Shown: positions 7,649 to 17,155 of the stretch, in pieces
How the letters are laid out: every line of letters begins with the position of its first letter
Numbering within the stretch: the first letter of the stretch is position 1
Origin: Oscillatoriales cyanobacterium USR001
GTDB lineage: Bacteria > Cyanobacteriota > Cyanobacteriia > Cyanobacteriales > Microcoleaceae
Direction of reading: 5' to 3'
DNA: 51,474 bases
Assembly (NCBI GenBank): GCA_001698425.1
Contig: MBRE01000087.1
Coordinates: 87,628 to 139,101, forward strand
Notes under the pieces: model-generated
Seen by the model: the letters and a program-made list of their open reading frames with translations, nothing else
Database searches by the model: none
What the model was told of the DNA's origin: nothing
Made by a program: the position numbers and the translations under genes

Positions 7649-8935
7649 CTATACTGGAATTTCGATCGCAAACTCTGTTCCTTTTCCCGGTGTAGAGCTA
7701 CAGGAAATCTTACCACCGTGTTTTTCGGTAATAATTTGATAGCTAATTGAAAGTCCTAGTCCCGTGCCTTTGCCGATAGGTTTAGTAGTAAAAAAAGGTT
7801 CAAATAGTCTAGCACAGATATTTTCATCAATACCAAAACCATTATCAAAAATATAGATCCCAATCATCTGATTAGGTAATAATTCAGTCCGAATTGCGAT
7901 CGCGCTAGGATTTTCTTTCATCTCAGTAGCACTACGTTTTTTATCACGTTCTTCCAAAGCATCAATAGCATTGCTAAAAATGTTCATAAACACCTGATTC
8001 ATTTGACTGGGATAGCATTTCACCATCGGCAATTGCCCATAGTCTCGCACGATCTTAATACCAGGATGATCTGGTCTAGCTTTGAGGCGATGTTGCAAAA
8101 TTAGCAGCGTACTTTCAATTCCTTCATGGATATCAACCGCCTTAGCTTCCGATTCATCCAAACGGGAGAAATTTCGCAGGGAAAGCACAAGTTCGCTAAT
8201 GCGATCGCTTCCTACTTTTAAAGAATTAAGTAGCTTAATTATATCTTCTTTCAAATAGTCCAAATCCTCCTCTTCCATCCATTCCTGAATTTTGGTATGG
8301 GGTTGAGGATAGCATTCTTGATACAGTTCAACAAAGTTAATCAAAGTCTGAATATACTCCTCAGCAGGAGCCAGATTAGCATGGATAAAATTAACAGGAT
8401 TGCTAATTTCGTGCGCTACTCCTGCCATTAGTTGACCAAGGGCAGACATCTTTTCACTTTGTACTAGATGTACCTGTGCCTGTTTCAAACTCTCTAGGGC
8501 CTGAGAAAGTTCAATAGTACGATTTTCCAGTTTCTTTTGGGATTCCCGCAGTTGCAGATGTACGCGGATGCGTGCTAAGGCTTCCTCATGTTGGATGGGT
8601 TTAGTGATATAATCTACTGCTCCCAAACTCAATCCTTTAACCTTATCCACAGAGTCAGAAAGAGCCGTCATAAAAATAATCGGAATATCAGAAGTAACAG
8701 AGTTACTTTTGAGCCGATTACAAGTTTCAAATCCATCAATTCCTGGCATCATTACATCGAGTAAAATAATATCAGGAAGATAGGATTGGAGCCTTTGTAG
8801 GGCAGCTTCGCCGCTTTTGGCGATCGCTACCCGATAACCCATTTCACTTAATACATCAAATAACACTTGAATATTAGTGGGATTATCATCTACTACTAGA
8901 ATAGTTCCGAGTTGAGTTTTAGTATCAACAGACAT
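7649..8935 (-). CDS. Response regulator-histidine kinase (REC-HisKA-HATPase)
   Basis: 428 residues from ATG 8935. An N-terminal receiver domain (ILVVDDN; phospho-acceptor Asp60 in LLDVMMPGIDGF; Lys in YITKPI) is joined by a coiled coil to a HisKA domain (His175 in GVAHEISNPVNF) and an HATPase domain (N box FSNAIDALEE, G1 box IFDNGFGI, G2 box GKGTGLGLS). It is a cytoplasmic receiver-kinase, which likely takes phosphate from the upstream hybrid kinase or passes it on. GAGG nine nt before 8935 supports this start; an ATG at 8974 begins two bases after the previous stop and is the alternative. It is the last gene of the ModA-like/CHASE3 kinase operon. No DNA-binding output domain is present. Confidence 0.9.
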   Translation of the reverse strand: MSVDTKTQLGTILVVDDNPTNIQVLFDVLSEMGYRVAIAKSGEAALQRLQSYLPDIILLDVMMPGIDGFETCNRLKSNSVTSDIPIIFMTALSDSVDKVKGLSLGAVDYITKPIQHEEALARIRVHLQLRESQKKLENRTIELSQALESLKQAQVHLVQSEKMSALGQLMAGVAHEISNPVNFIHANLAPAEEYIQTLINFVELYQECYPQPHTKIQEWMEEEDLDYLKEDIIKLLNSLKVGSDRISELVLSLRNFSRLDESEAKAVDIHEGIESTLLILQHRLKARPDHPGIKIVRDYGQLPMVKCYPSQMNQVFMNIFSNAIDALEERDKKRSATEMKENPSAIAIRTELLPNQMIGIYIFDNGFGIDENICARLFEPFFTTKPIGKGTGLGLSISYQIITEKHGGKISCSSTPGKGTEFAIEIPV

Positions 8936-8976
8936 GGCTAAATTCCTCAATGTTACAAAAGTTACACAACTCATTA

Positions 8977-11481
8977 TCAGACTTGCTCTATATAGTTTTT
9001 TTCTAACAAACTGAGTATAGCTTCGTCATCAAACTTTTGGCTTAATTCCAATATTTTGTTGGTAAACGTTGCATACAGAGGATTGAGTTGCTTAAGGCGG
9101 TTAGCTTCTTGCTGAATGTCAGCCATAAAGCCATCCTGGGCTGCCCGGTAAAGGACTGCGAGTTCTTCCTTTGGTGGCACTACCCAATCCAATAAGTCAG
9201 AAACCGTCGCAGATAATTCCTCTGCCTTCGCTGCTGTCTCATAAATCCACTGCAATTCTATATGACGCTGCAATTCGCCCAGCAATCCAGTAAACTCGAT
9301 GGGTTTGGGGAAAAAGCTATTACAACCAGCCGCTATCACCTCCTGCATATCCACCTGAGATAGACTGGCAGGGGAGGCAATGATGGGCATCTTAACAAAA
9401 TCTGGTAGTTCTCGGAGGCGGCGAGTCATTTCTAGGCCATCCATTTTTGACATCATTACATCGGTAATAATCAAATCTGGGCGCATTTGTAGAGCTTTGT
9501 CTAGGCCTGTTTGTCCATCGTCTGCTTCAGCCATTTTAAAGCCCAAGGGTTCTAACATTCCAATAATAACAGCACGATTTTCCCGGTGATCGTCTATTAC
9601 TAAAATTTTACGTCGCTCGCCTTGATAGCCGATTACTTTTTGGTTCGCAGAAGTAGATTGAGCAAGCCAATCGTTAGCAATGGGTAAATCTACTTCAAAC
9701 CAGAAGGTGCTGCCTTTGCCTAGCGTGCTATTAACTTGAATGGAACTGTTCATCATTAGTACAATTTGCTGACTAATTGCTAAACCTAGTCCAGTGCCTT
9801 CGCTGTTGCGATCGCGTTTTCCTGCTTGTTCAAAGGGTAAGAATATAGATTGTAATTTTTCTGGTGGAATGCCAATGCCTGTATCTTCTATCTCGAAACG
9901 AATTCTGGCTGATGTAGCGCGATCGCTTGCTTCAGAATCCACTACCTCAACTTTAAATGTGACACTGCCAAAATCGGTAAATTTTGCTGCATTACTGAGC
10001 AGATTTAGTAACACTTGACGCAAACGTTTATCATCGGCATAGACGGCTGTAGGTAGATTAGCAGCCGGGTGATAATGGAAATTAATACCTTTTTGTTCGG
10101 CTTTAATCTGACAGATTTCTACGGTAGTAATGAGGAAGTTAGTAAAGTGAAAATCTTGGGGATAGAGATCCATTTTTTGTACTTCCAACTTTGACAGATC
10201 CAAAATGTCATTAATCAGGGTTAATAGATGAGAACCGCATTGGTGAATTACTGCTAATCCTTTCATTTGCTTGGCAGTGGTAGCGGGGTCCCGCTGAAGG
10301 ATTTGGGCGTAACCCAGGATGCCATTTAGGGGAGTTCGTAATTCATGGTTCATGTTAGCAAGAAATTGACTTTTAGAGCGGTTAGCAACTTCTGCGGCTT
10401 CTTTTGCTTGCAATATTTCTAATTCGGCAGACTTGCGATCGCTAATATCACGGCAAACAGCTACGCCTCCTTTTAATGCACCATTATCATCTTTTACAGG
10501 TGCGCTACTGACTGTCACCCAAATACCTTCCGGGGCTTTATTATGACGGACAAACATCTCTACATTGCTTACTTGTTTGCCCTGAAGCGCTTGCACTAGA
10601 GGGATTTCTGCCGTTGGGAATGGAGTCACTCGATCGGATTGAAATAATCCATATTCCTCTGACCATTCTTCCTGCTTGCTTTCAGTAAATCCCTTGCCAA
10701 ACATTTCCTCGGCTGCCAGATTAAAGATGAGGAATTGACCCTTTTCATCGGCAACAATTAGGCCATCGCTCATGCTATTAAGAATTAAATTCATCAGGTT
10801 ACTTTGCTCCTGAAGTGTCTCATTACTTTCCTGAAGATCCGTTTCTGCTTGATTCCGTTTCAGGATTTCTTTATAGATTAAATTGTAGATCCACAAAATA
10901 ATTGCCAGATTGAGAATAGTTCCCATGACAAAATTCGTCATTCCCTGAGTCGCAGTGTTAGTAACAGCTTTTTGTCTCTGCCTTAACCCTACGGTTTCTA
11001 TGGCTCCGATTTCCTGCATTAACAATGTTGCTTCGTCAAGTAGGAGGGTAGGAGATCGATCGATTGCCGCATTCATTCCTTTAGTTTCTCGAAGTTTAAT
11101 CCCCTGCCGTAATTTTTGCCGTTGTCTAATTGTAAATGCTTCCAGACGTTTACTTGCTGCTTGTCCTTTAGGATTGTCTTTGAGTAAGGCTTGCAGTTGC
11201 CGCATTTCTCGATCGATATCAGTCATCCATACCTCAAATATACTCAAAGTATTTTGATTTTTAGTCAGGAGGTATTGCCGCTGCAATCTTTCGGTATCTT
11301 TTAATGCAATACTTATGGATTTCAAAACATTCAAGGTTTCCAAATTTTTATTAATCTGGCGATTGATTTCCAAAGTCTGTCTTGCACTCCAAAATGCCAT
11401 CCCACTCATAGCTAAAGCTAGAAAGGTAGCTATTGCTAAACTTCCAGTAATATTTTTGAGAAAGTTGGATGTTTTTTTCAT
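8977..11481 (-). CDS. CHASE3 hybrid sensor histidine kinase
   Basis: An 834-residue membrane sensor kinase. Order of parts: TM1 (10-31), a periplasmic helical CHASE3-like domain (about 35-175), TM2 (182-203), a PAS domain (225-350, ending GGVAVCRDISDRK), HisKA (His379 in NMNHELRTPLNG), HATPase (N box LLNLLSNAAKF, G1 DTGIGI, G2 EGTGLGLAIS), a receiver (625-740, Asp674 in IITDVMMSKMDG) and a 90-residue helical tail. All catalytic residues are present. It starts 29 bp after a ModA-like lipoprotein and ends 2 bp before a possible start of a receiver-kinase, so the three genes look like one signalling operon in which a periplasmic solute protein could feed the sensor. The ligand is unknown. Confidence 0.93.
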   Translation of the reverse strand: MKKTSNFLKNITGSLAIATFLALAMSGMAFWSARQTLEINRQINKNLETLNVLKSISIALKDTERLQRQYLLTKNQNTLSIFEVWMTDIDREMRQLQALLKDNPKGQAASKRLEAFTIRQRQKLRQGIKLRETKGMNAAIDRSPTLLLDEATLLMQEIGAIETVGLRQRQKAVTNTATQGMTNFVMGTILNLAIILWIYNLIYKEILKRNQAETDLQESNETLQEQSNLMNLILNSMSDGLIVADEKGQFLIFNLAAEEMFGKGFTESKQEEWSEEYGLFQSDRVTPFPTAEIPLVQALQGKQVSNVEMFVRHNKAPEGIWVTVSSAPVKDDNGALKGGVAVCRDISDRKSAELEILQAKEAAEVANRSKSQFLANMNHELRTPLNGILGYAQILQRDPATTAKQMKGLAVIHQCGSHLLTLINDILDLSKLEVQKMDLYPQDFHFTNFLITTVEICQIKAEQKGINFHYHPAANLPTAVYADDKRLRQVLLNLLSNAAKFTDFGSVTFKVEVVDSEASDRATSARIRFEIEDTGIGIPPEKLQSIFLPFEQAGKRDRNSEGTGLGLAISQQIVLMMNSSIQVNSTLGKGSTFWFEVDLPIANDWLAQSTSANQKVIGYQGERRKILVIDDHRENRAVIIGMLEPLGFKMAEADDGQTGLDKALQMRPDLIITDVMMSKMDGLEMTRRLRELPDFVKMPIIASPASLSQVDMQEVIAAGCNSFFPKPIEFTGLLGELQRHIELQWIYETAAKAEELSATVSDLLDWVVPPKEELAVLYRAAQDGFMADIQQEANRLKQLNPLYATFTNKILELSQKFDDEAILSLLEKNYIEQV

Positions 11482-11510
11482 ATTTGCTATCTTGTCTAAG
11501 TTTTGTATTT

Positions 11511-12323
11511 CTATGAATGCAGGGGAACTAACCCAAACTTTTCAAATACTGCGATCGCGCGATCGCTACTTAAAAAGTTCAAATAAGCCTGTATTTCCTG
11601 ACTATGTTTAGAGCTTTTGATTGCCGCAACACTGATTATGAGTGGATCGTAAAAATCCTTTGATGCGGTGGCTAATACCTTCACTTTGGCAGAAGATTTT
11701 GCTTCTGAAAGAAAGGTGATACCTACCTCAGCTTCTCCCTGCTCGACAGCGTTCAAAACCTCCCGTACATCTCCTTTTGCTAAAATTGCTTTTGATGCTA
11801 CTACCTGATTAATTCCCATGCGGTTAAGTAAAGTTTTAGTATATCGACCAATGGCTAGATTTTCATTGCCGATCGCTACTTTTTTGATCCGATTATCAGC
11901 TAATTCTTGGAAATTGGCAAGTTGGAGAGATGAATCAGCACGAGCAATCAATACAATCTCTGTACTTAAAAATTCCTTGCGGCTTTTAGGTAGGATTAAC
12001 CCCTTAGCTTGTAACTCATTCAATGCTCGAATTTCTCCAAATAATACTCCATCAAACGGTTCTCCTCGCTCAATTGCCTTTTGGATCACAGCAGAACCAG
12101 CGAAGATGGAATTAATCACAATATATGGGTATTCCTGCTGGTAGATATCTTCAAGCTCTTGTATCGCATTGCGCGATATGCCTGCCGAACCAAAGTTTAA
12201 ATTGATTACCTGGCTTGGAGGAGATGAGCAACTACCTATCCACAGTGCGATCGCCAAACTTATCAGGCACAAAGCTATGCGCTGAAAACTTTTGATAGGA
12301 ATATTTAGGGATTTTCTGCTCAT
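11511..12323 (-). CDS. Orphan ModA-like substrate-binding lipoprotein
   Basis: 270 residues from ATG 12323. An N-terminal hydrophobic segment ends in a lipobox (LWIGSC, Cys32), so the mature protein should be lipid-anchored outside the inner membrane. The rest follows the ModA pattern: LNFGSAGISRNAIQELEDIY, FAGSAVIQKAIERGEPFDGVLF, then AIGNENLAIGRYTKTLL, VEQGEAEVGITFLSEA and a C-terminal FLSSDRAIAVFEKFGL. ModA proteins bind molybdate or tungstate, but oxyanion contacts cannot be judged here and the ligand is inferred only at fold level. No permease or ATPase gene is nearby; the downstream partners are two histidine kinases, so a sensory role is likelier than transport. A TTG at 12344 is an alternative start. 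Confidence 0.85.
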   Translation of the reverse strand: MSRKSLNIPIKSFQRIALCLISLAIALWIGSCSSPPSQVINLNFGSAGISRNAIQELEDIYQQEYPYIVINSIFAGSAVIQKAIERGEPFDGVLFGEIRALNELQAKGLILPKSRKEFLSTEIVLIARADSSLQLANFQELADNRIKKVAIGNENLAIGRYTKTLLNRMGINQVVASKAILAKGDVREVLNAVEQGEAEVGITFLSEAKSSAKVKVLATASKDFYDPLIISVAAIKSSKHSQEIQAYLNFLSSDRAIAVFEKFGLVPLHS

Positions 12324-12377
12324 GGGTGTTATGTTATATAGCAATCCTAAATCAATTGTAAAATTTTTAGTCCTCTT

Positions 12378-12426
12378 GACCCCACCCTTGCCCTCCCCTT
12401 AGCAAGGGGAGGGTTGGGAGGGGTTC
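12378..12426. repeat. GC-rich hairpin repeat
   Basis: CCCTCCCCTT (12391-12400) pairs perfectly with AAGGGGAGGG (12404-12413) over a 3-nt loop. The flanking CCCCACCCTTG and TTGGGAGGGG extend the stem imperfectly. It resembles the C/G-rich hairpins at 21394-21522 and 29737-29922. It lies between divergent genes, so it is not a terminator; a repeat element is the best description. Confidence 0.6.
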
Positions 12427-12599
12427 TAGTTTTTTTACAACTCATTTAGAACTGCTATAGTACAATTACTACTAGGACAACTATTTTTTATACCTTTCCC
12501 AGATACTATATCATAATTTATGAAGTGTAACATAACTTAGGCAGGTTGAGACGAGAAACTGGTTTCTAAGTTAGAATCTAAATATTTTACTGAGAAAAA

Positions 12600-14714
12600 A
12601 TGCCTCTAATCACTCTCAAACTTCAACCATTAAACCTCATCATTTTTCCAGATTGGAATCAACTCGAAGATTCCCTATACATTGACCTAGAAAAAATAAT
12701 CATCGCCATCCTCACTCACCCAGATAAAGAACATATTGCTTTGCTAATAGATACGAGCAATCTGGCTGAGGAATCAGAATTAGATCCTCATCTAATTTTA
12801 TCGGGGATTATTTTTAATTTACTTTTCCAAGAAGACTTGGATACTAGCATCGAGCCGCAAATAATTATTTTAGAAAATCTCTATCAAAGTGATTGGCAAA
12901 CAATTTTACCGCAAATTAAATATCGAATTAAGTTAACTATCGAAAATCAGCCCGCGATCGCCAATTCAGGAGTTGCCCAAATTCCTGCATTAGAAATTGC
13001 AAATCTCAGGGAAACATCAACCATAAAAGTAGAAACATCAGCACTTTTAAACTTAGCCAATCAACTTTACCAACAAGGTGAATATGCAGCCGCAATTAGC
13101 CGATACGAAAAATTAATAGAAAGTAAAAATGGAGACGCAGAAACTTACTTTAACCTCAGTGAATGCTGGCGAAACCTTAAGCAAATCCAAAACTCAATTG
13201 CCATTCTTGAAGCAGGCATAAATCATTACCCTGCGACTGGAAAACTTTATTTTTACTTAGTCACGACTTTACAACAAAATGGGGAAACCGAAAAAGCTAT
13301 ATTAACCGCAGAAATAGCCGCAAAATTACTACCAAACGAATACGTTTTTCAGCTATTCAAAAACTTACTACTCCCCATAGTTTACGATTCTCCAGAAGAG
13401 ATAGAATATTATCGTCAGCGATTCATTAAAAAATTAGACGATCTAATTCAGCAGACATCTCTGGTGACAGCAGAAGACAAAATTAATGCTTTAATTGGCA
13501 TTGGTTCTTTTACCAATTTTTACTTAGCTTATCAAGCTTACAACGTGGTAGAAACCCAGACAAAATATGGTAAATTAATCCATCAAATTGTATCGGCAAA
13601 TTATCCCCAATGGGTTGAGCCGATAGCCATGCCAAGCTTGCCAGAAAATGGTAAAATTAGAGTTGGTTATATTTCTAATTTCTTGCATTCTTATAGTGGC
13701 ACTTTATGGTTAACTGGCTGGTTACGTTATTGCGATCGCAGTAAATTTGAAATTTATTGTTATTATACAGGAAACGAACCCGATTTAATCACTCAACAAT
13801 TCCGCGATTACAGCCACATCTTTCACCATAAGCCTCACAACTTAGAAGCAGTTAGCCAACAAATTCTTACCGATAAACTGCACATTTTGGTATTTCCCGA
13901 AATCGGCATGGATGCGCTGACAATTCAGATAGCTGCTTTGCGTCTTGCACCCGTACAATGTTCAGCTTGGGGACATCCCGTAACATCAGGTTTACCCACA
14001 ATTGACTATTATTTATCTAGTGAATTGATGGAACCAGAAAATGCCGAGGAACATTACTCAGAAACTTTAATTCGTTTACCTAATATTGGTGTTGCTTACC
14101 CGAAACCGCTGGTAGGAAAGTTGACAAATAGCCGATCCGATTTTGATTTGCGAGAAGATGCAGTAATTTATTTATGCTGTCAAGCACCGTTTAAATATTT
14201 ACCACAATATGATTATATTTTAGCAGAAATTGCCTGTCGCGTGCCGCAAGCTCAGTTTATTTTTCCTCGCGGGGAATTGTTACGAAAACGGCTAAATCGT
14301 GCTTTTGCTGCTGTTAATCTTAATTACGAAGATTATTGTTTATTTATGCCGATCGCAACTCGTCAAGATTATCTGGCAATTAACTTTCTTTCTGATGTTT
14401 TTTTGGATACTTTCACTTGGTCCGGTGGAAATACTTCTTTAGAGGCGATCGCGTGTAATTTACCTATTGTAACTTGTCCCGGTGAATTTATGCGGGGACT
14501 TCATGCCTATAGTTTTTTGCAGATGTTAGGAGTAACGGATACTATTGCCAAAAATGAGAGTGAATATATTGATATTGCTGTTAAATTGGGTTTAGAATCT
14601 GATTGGCGGAGGGAGATTTCAGAAAGGATGAGTGAGCGGCAAGATAATCTTTTTGACGATCGAGTTTGTGTGGCAGGTTTGGAGTCTTTTTACACTATCT
14701 TCCATCAAATTTAA
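12600..14714 (+). CDS. TPR/SPINDLY-type O-linked glycosyltransferase (GT41)
   Basis: 704 residues in three parts. About 130 N-terminal residues (LKLQPLNLIIFPDWNQLEDS...) are not recognised as a domain. TPR helices follow (about 150-265; LANQLYQQGEYAAAISRYEK). A GT41-type catalytic region then runs from about 345 to the end: RVGYISNFLHSYSG, the H-rich GHPVTSGLPTIDYYLSSELM (about 458-477) and FTWSGGNTSLEAIACNLPIV (about 604-623). Family enzymes transfer GlcNAc or fucose from nucleotide sugars to Ser/Thr of proteins or act in polysaccharide pathways; the acceptor here is unknown. No Shine-Dalgarno precedes ATG 12600. The neighbouring gene is convergent across a 46-bp palindrome. Confidence 0.88.
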   Translation: MPLITLKLQPLNLIIFPDWNQLEDSLYIDLEKIIIAILTHPDKEHIALLIDTSNLAEESELDPHLILSGIIFNLLFQEDLDTSIEPQIIILENLYQSDWQTILPQIKYRIKLTIENQPAIANSGVAQIPALEIANLRETSTIKVETSALLNLANQLYQQGEYAAAISRYEKLIESKNGDAETYFNLSECWRNLKQIQNSIAILEAGINHYPATGKLYFYLVTTLQQNGETEKAILTAEIAAKLLPNEYVFQLFKNLLLPIVYDSPEEIEYYRQRFIKKLDDLIQQTSLVTAEDKINALIGIGSFTNFYLAYQAYNVVETQTKYGKLIHQIVSANYPQWVEPIAMPSLPENGKIRVGYISNFLHSYSGTLWLTGWLRYCDRSKFEIYCYYTGNEPDLITQQFRDYSHIFHHKPHNLEAVSQQILTDKLHILVFPEIGMDALTIQIAALRLAPVQCSAWGHPVTSGLPTIDYYLSSELMEPENAEEHYSETLIRLPNIGVAYPKPLVGKLTNSRSDFDLREDAVIYLCCQAPFKYLPQYDYILAEIACRVPQAQFIFPRGELLRKRLNRAFAAVNLNYEDYCLFMPIATRQDYLAINFLSDVFLDTFTWSGGNTSLEAIACNLPIVTCPGEFMRGLHAYSFLQMLGVTDTIAKNESEYIDIAVKLGLESDWRREISERMSERQDNLFDDRVCVAGLESFYTIFHQI

Positions 14715-14719
14715 TTGTA

Positions 14720-14765
14720 AAGTTTGTAGTAAGCGCTTTAGCGCTAAAGCGCTTACTACAAACTT
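14720..14765. repeat. 46-bp perfect palindrome (family copy 1)
   Basis: The left arm AGTTTGTAGTAAGCGCTTTA plus GC is followed immediately by its exact reverse complement. It separates two convergent genes by only a few bases on each side, so it could act as a bidirectional terminator. A second copy lies at 19295-19336 with a paired base change. Confidence 0.9.
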
Positions 14766-14769
14766 AATA

Positions 14770-15264
14770 TTACTGAAACTTTTTGATCAATTTATCTGCG
14801 ATCGTGCCAATAGATTGACCAACTTGCTTTTTCAAACGCCATCTTTGAAAAGCCTGTTCGTATTCTTCACCTTCAGCTTGATAAGTATTCCAAGCAGTAA
14901 GCGACAATCCCAAACCCCATACTAATAAAACAATAATAGACCAAGAAAGTTCGTGACTTGCCGCCAGATTGAGTAATACCAAGAAAGTATTAACAATCCC
15001 ATACTTAACTAAATTTTGCTGCAATTTACTGCGGCGATAAGTATTAAAAAGGTTCTTTTCTTGAAATTCTCCCTTGTTTGACAACCATTCCATTTCCGCC
15101 GCTTGAACATCCGCAGGAGAAATACCTAATTCGCTGGCTACCTCAAAAAGTTGATCTCTCGACATTTCGCCAGTGTCTTCCCTACGTGCGATCGCAAGTT
15201 GGAGAATTTTTTGAGCATCCTCAGAGGCATAAGTTTGGGTAATTCCGTTTTCTGTTGTCGCCAT
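14770..15264 (-). CDS. 2TM-domain membrane protein
   Basis: A 164-residue protein. Residues 1-65 are a soluble SHOCT-like helical region (DAQKILQLAIARRED...MSRDQLFEVASELGI) and two hydrophobic helices follow (about 88-106 and 108-127), with the charged tail EEYEQAFQRWRLKKQVGQSI. This is the architecture of the 2TM domain family common in cyanobacteria, where it is often fused to kinases; alone its function is unknown. ATG 15264 is taken as the start. It is the downstream gene of a minus-strand pair with the propeller protein at 15399-16970. Confidence 0.85.
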   Translation of the reverse strand: MATTENGITQTYASEDAQKILQLAIARREDTGEMSRDQLFEVASELGISPADVQAAEMEWLSNKGEFQEKNLFNTYRRSKLQQNLVKYGIVNTFLVLLNLAASHELSWSIIVLLVWGLGLSLTAWNTYQAEGEEYEQAFQRWRLKKQVGQSIGTIADKLIKKFQ

Positions 15265-15398
15265 ATTCAGTCCTCTACTTTCTTAGCGTCTTCTGTATTT
15301 TATCGAAATTGAGCCTTAAATGGTAGGTGTTGACAATGGGGGATTTCACTACAGACAAAGATTTTATTTTTTAATTGAGATGGATTTACTTATGATTT

Positions 15399-16970
15399 TT
15401 ATCCTAAAGTGTACATCCACCCATCTCTAGCACAAATCCTAATAATTCCATCCCACACCACCGGCGTAGCTTCAAAGGATAAACCCGGCTTAAATCGGGC
15501 AACTTCTTCTACTTTTAAACGATAAAAATCACCCTGAGAATTTTTGAGAACATTTTCACTACTAGATTTACTTTTCTCCCAATTCAAGTTAAATAAATAA
15601 ACACCATTATATCCAGCAGTAACTAACTTATTCCCATCTGTAAAAATTGGAGTCGAAATTGAAGCACCAATATTTTTTTGAAACACAATCAATGGAGTAT
15701 TATAAGACTCTCCCCGCCAAGGAACTGCTACCTTTTTACCAGTAGTCATATCCTGAGAACCGATGTATAAATTCCCATCTATAGCATTAGTCGCAAACAA
15801 TGCCGGAAATTCGCCGGAATTATATTCATCATTCAAAGCAACTGACCCAATTATACCTCCTTCCCATCCAGAAAATCGTTTATTCCCTGTAGGTAAAAAC
15901 CACTCTACACTTTGATTTGGCTCTCGATTAGGATTGAGCTTTATTACTCCTCCATTTCCCGAAATATATTGTTTTTCAATTGCACAAAATAGTTTACCAT
16001 CTTTAGAAATAACAACTGTTCCGTCTAAATCAGAACCCGTGTAAAAGTCCCAGATAATCTCTCTTTTATCAATACTAATTCCGTAAATATGTCCCGATCC
16101 AGCAGCTAAAAAAAACTTATTTCCGAGCCGTGCAGGTGATGACTCAGCAACCAGATTACCGCGATGTTTGCTAATGTCAGAATTATCATAAAGTTGGATT
16201 TCTGATAATATCTCAGGCTGCTTCATACCATCTTTAATTTTAGCAGCACTAGCTGAACTATTAAGAAAATATCCGATGGCATTTTCTCCCGCATTAAAAA
16301 TAACACCTTTGCCTAGATACAAAGCACTACTATCATTATCTCTGCTATAGCTAGGCGTTTTTTTAATATCTAGTTTCCAAAGTTCCTTACCAGTTCTAAA
16401 AGAAATAGCCCGAAAACTAGGAACTTTCGTACTTCTTCCCATGCCACTGCGACTTCCCTGTAAAATTACAATTCGGTTTAAATCGCTGGCATTTTCATCT
16501 ATATAAATAGTTGAAGAACCTTTGAGGATATCGTCAAATTCATAGCGCCAAACTTCCTGATTGTTGGTGATATCTATTTTTCTTAAATTGTGATCGAAGG
16601 AACCTATTACGAGATAAATTTTACCGCGATCTTTAGTAATACTTGGTTGTCCTGTCCATCCCGCACCACTCCAAATTTGTGACTGCCTACCCAGAAAAGT
16701 TCGACCGCTTCCTAGTGGAAACTTATCCAGCAATTTTAACCCTTTAGGCGTACCTCTGCCGTAAAATCGCCGTTGGTCATTGCCTAAAAAAGTCGGAACT
16801 AAAAGTTCTATTTCTGGATCTAATTTCTCCCATATTTTGCTTAAATTTGATTGAATAGATGCTTCGTTTGATGTTTCAGAATGACATTGATTGAGTAGGA
16901 CAGGTGGTGCAGCAGATAACAGTAAAAACTGGATGAATTTCTGATTAAATGTTTTTCTTGAAAAAAGCAT
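15399..16970 (-). CDS. Exported PQQ-like beta-propeller protein
   Basis: 523 residues with an N-terminal signal-type hydrophobic stretch (about 12-27, FIQFLLLSAAPPVLLNQC). The Cys after LNQ is not a standard lipobox, so secretion rather than lipidation is the safer guess. The rest has repeated propeller-like blades: GRGTPKGLKLLDKF, KIYLVIGSFDHNLRKIDITN, GKELWKLDIKK, GHIYGISIDKREIIWDFYTG and DGWMYTLG at the end. Such WD/PQQ-like repeats without the calcium and disulfide features of alcohol dehydrogenases are usually binding scaffolds, for example BamB-like. The substrate is unknown. Confidence 0.85.
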   Translation of the reverse strand: MLFSRKTFNQKFIQFLLLSAAPPVLLNQCHSETSNEASIQSNLSKIWEKLDPEIELLVPTFLGNDQRRFYGRGTPKGLKLLDKFPLGSGRTFLGRQSQIWSGAGWTGQPSITKDRGKIYLVIGSFDHNLRKIDITNNQEVWRYEFDDILKGSSTIYIDENASDLNRIVILQGSRSGMGRSTKVPSFRAISFRTGKELWKLDIKKTPSYSRDNDSSALYLGKGVIFNAGENAIGYFLNSSASAAKIKDGMKQPEILSEIQLYDNSDISKHRGNLVAESSPARLGNKFFLAAGSGHIYGISIDKREIIWDFYTGSDLDGTVVISKDGKLFCAIEKQYISGNGGVIKLNPNREPNQSVEWFLPTGNKRFSGWEGGIIGSVALNDEYNSGEFPALFATNAIDGNLYIGSQDMTTGKKVAVPWRGESYNTPLIVFQKNIGASISTPIFTDGNKLVTAGYNGVYLFNLNWEKSKSSSENVLKNSQGDFYRLKVEEVARFKPGLSFEATPVVWDGIIRICARDGWMYTLG

Positions 16971-17155
16971 TTTACTGATTAAATAACGATAGTAATATTA
17001 AAGCACACCAAACTGTCAAAAATCAAGTAAAATATTGATGTTCAAGATTAGTGGGGAGTTAGAAAGAAGTTAAGCCTTTACTTTTAAGTCAAACTTGCGC
17101 TACAATGAAAAATAATTGACTGATGTAGCTAGTAAAAATTTAGGTGTGTTTAATT

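Noticed and set aside
11511..12323. Molybdate ABC transporter
   Set aside because: Only the binding protein is present; no permease or ATPase gene lies nearby, and the neighbours are kinases.
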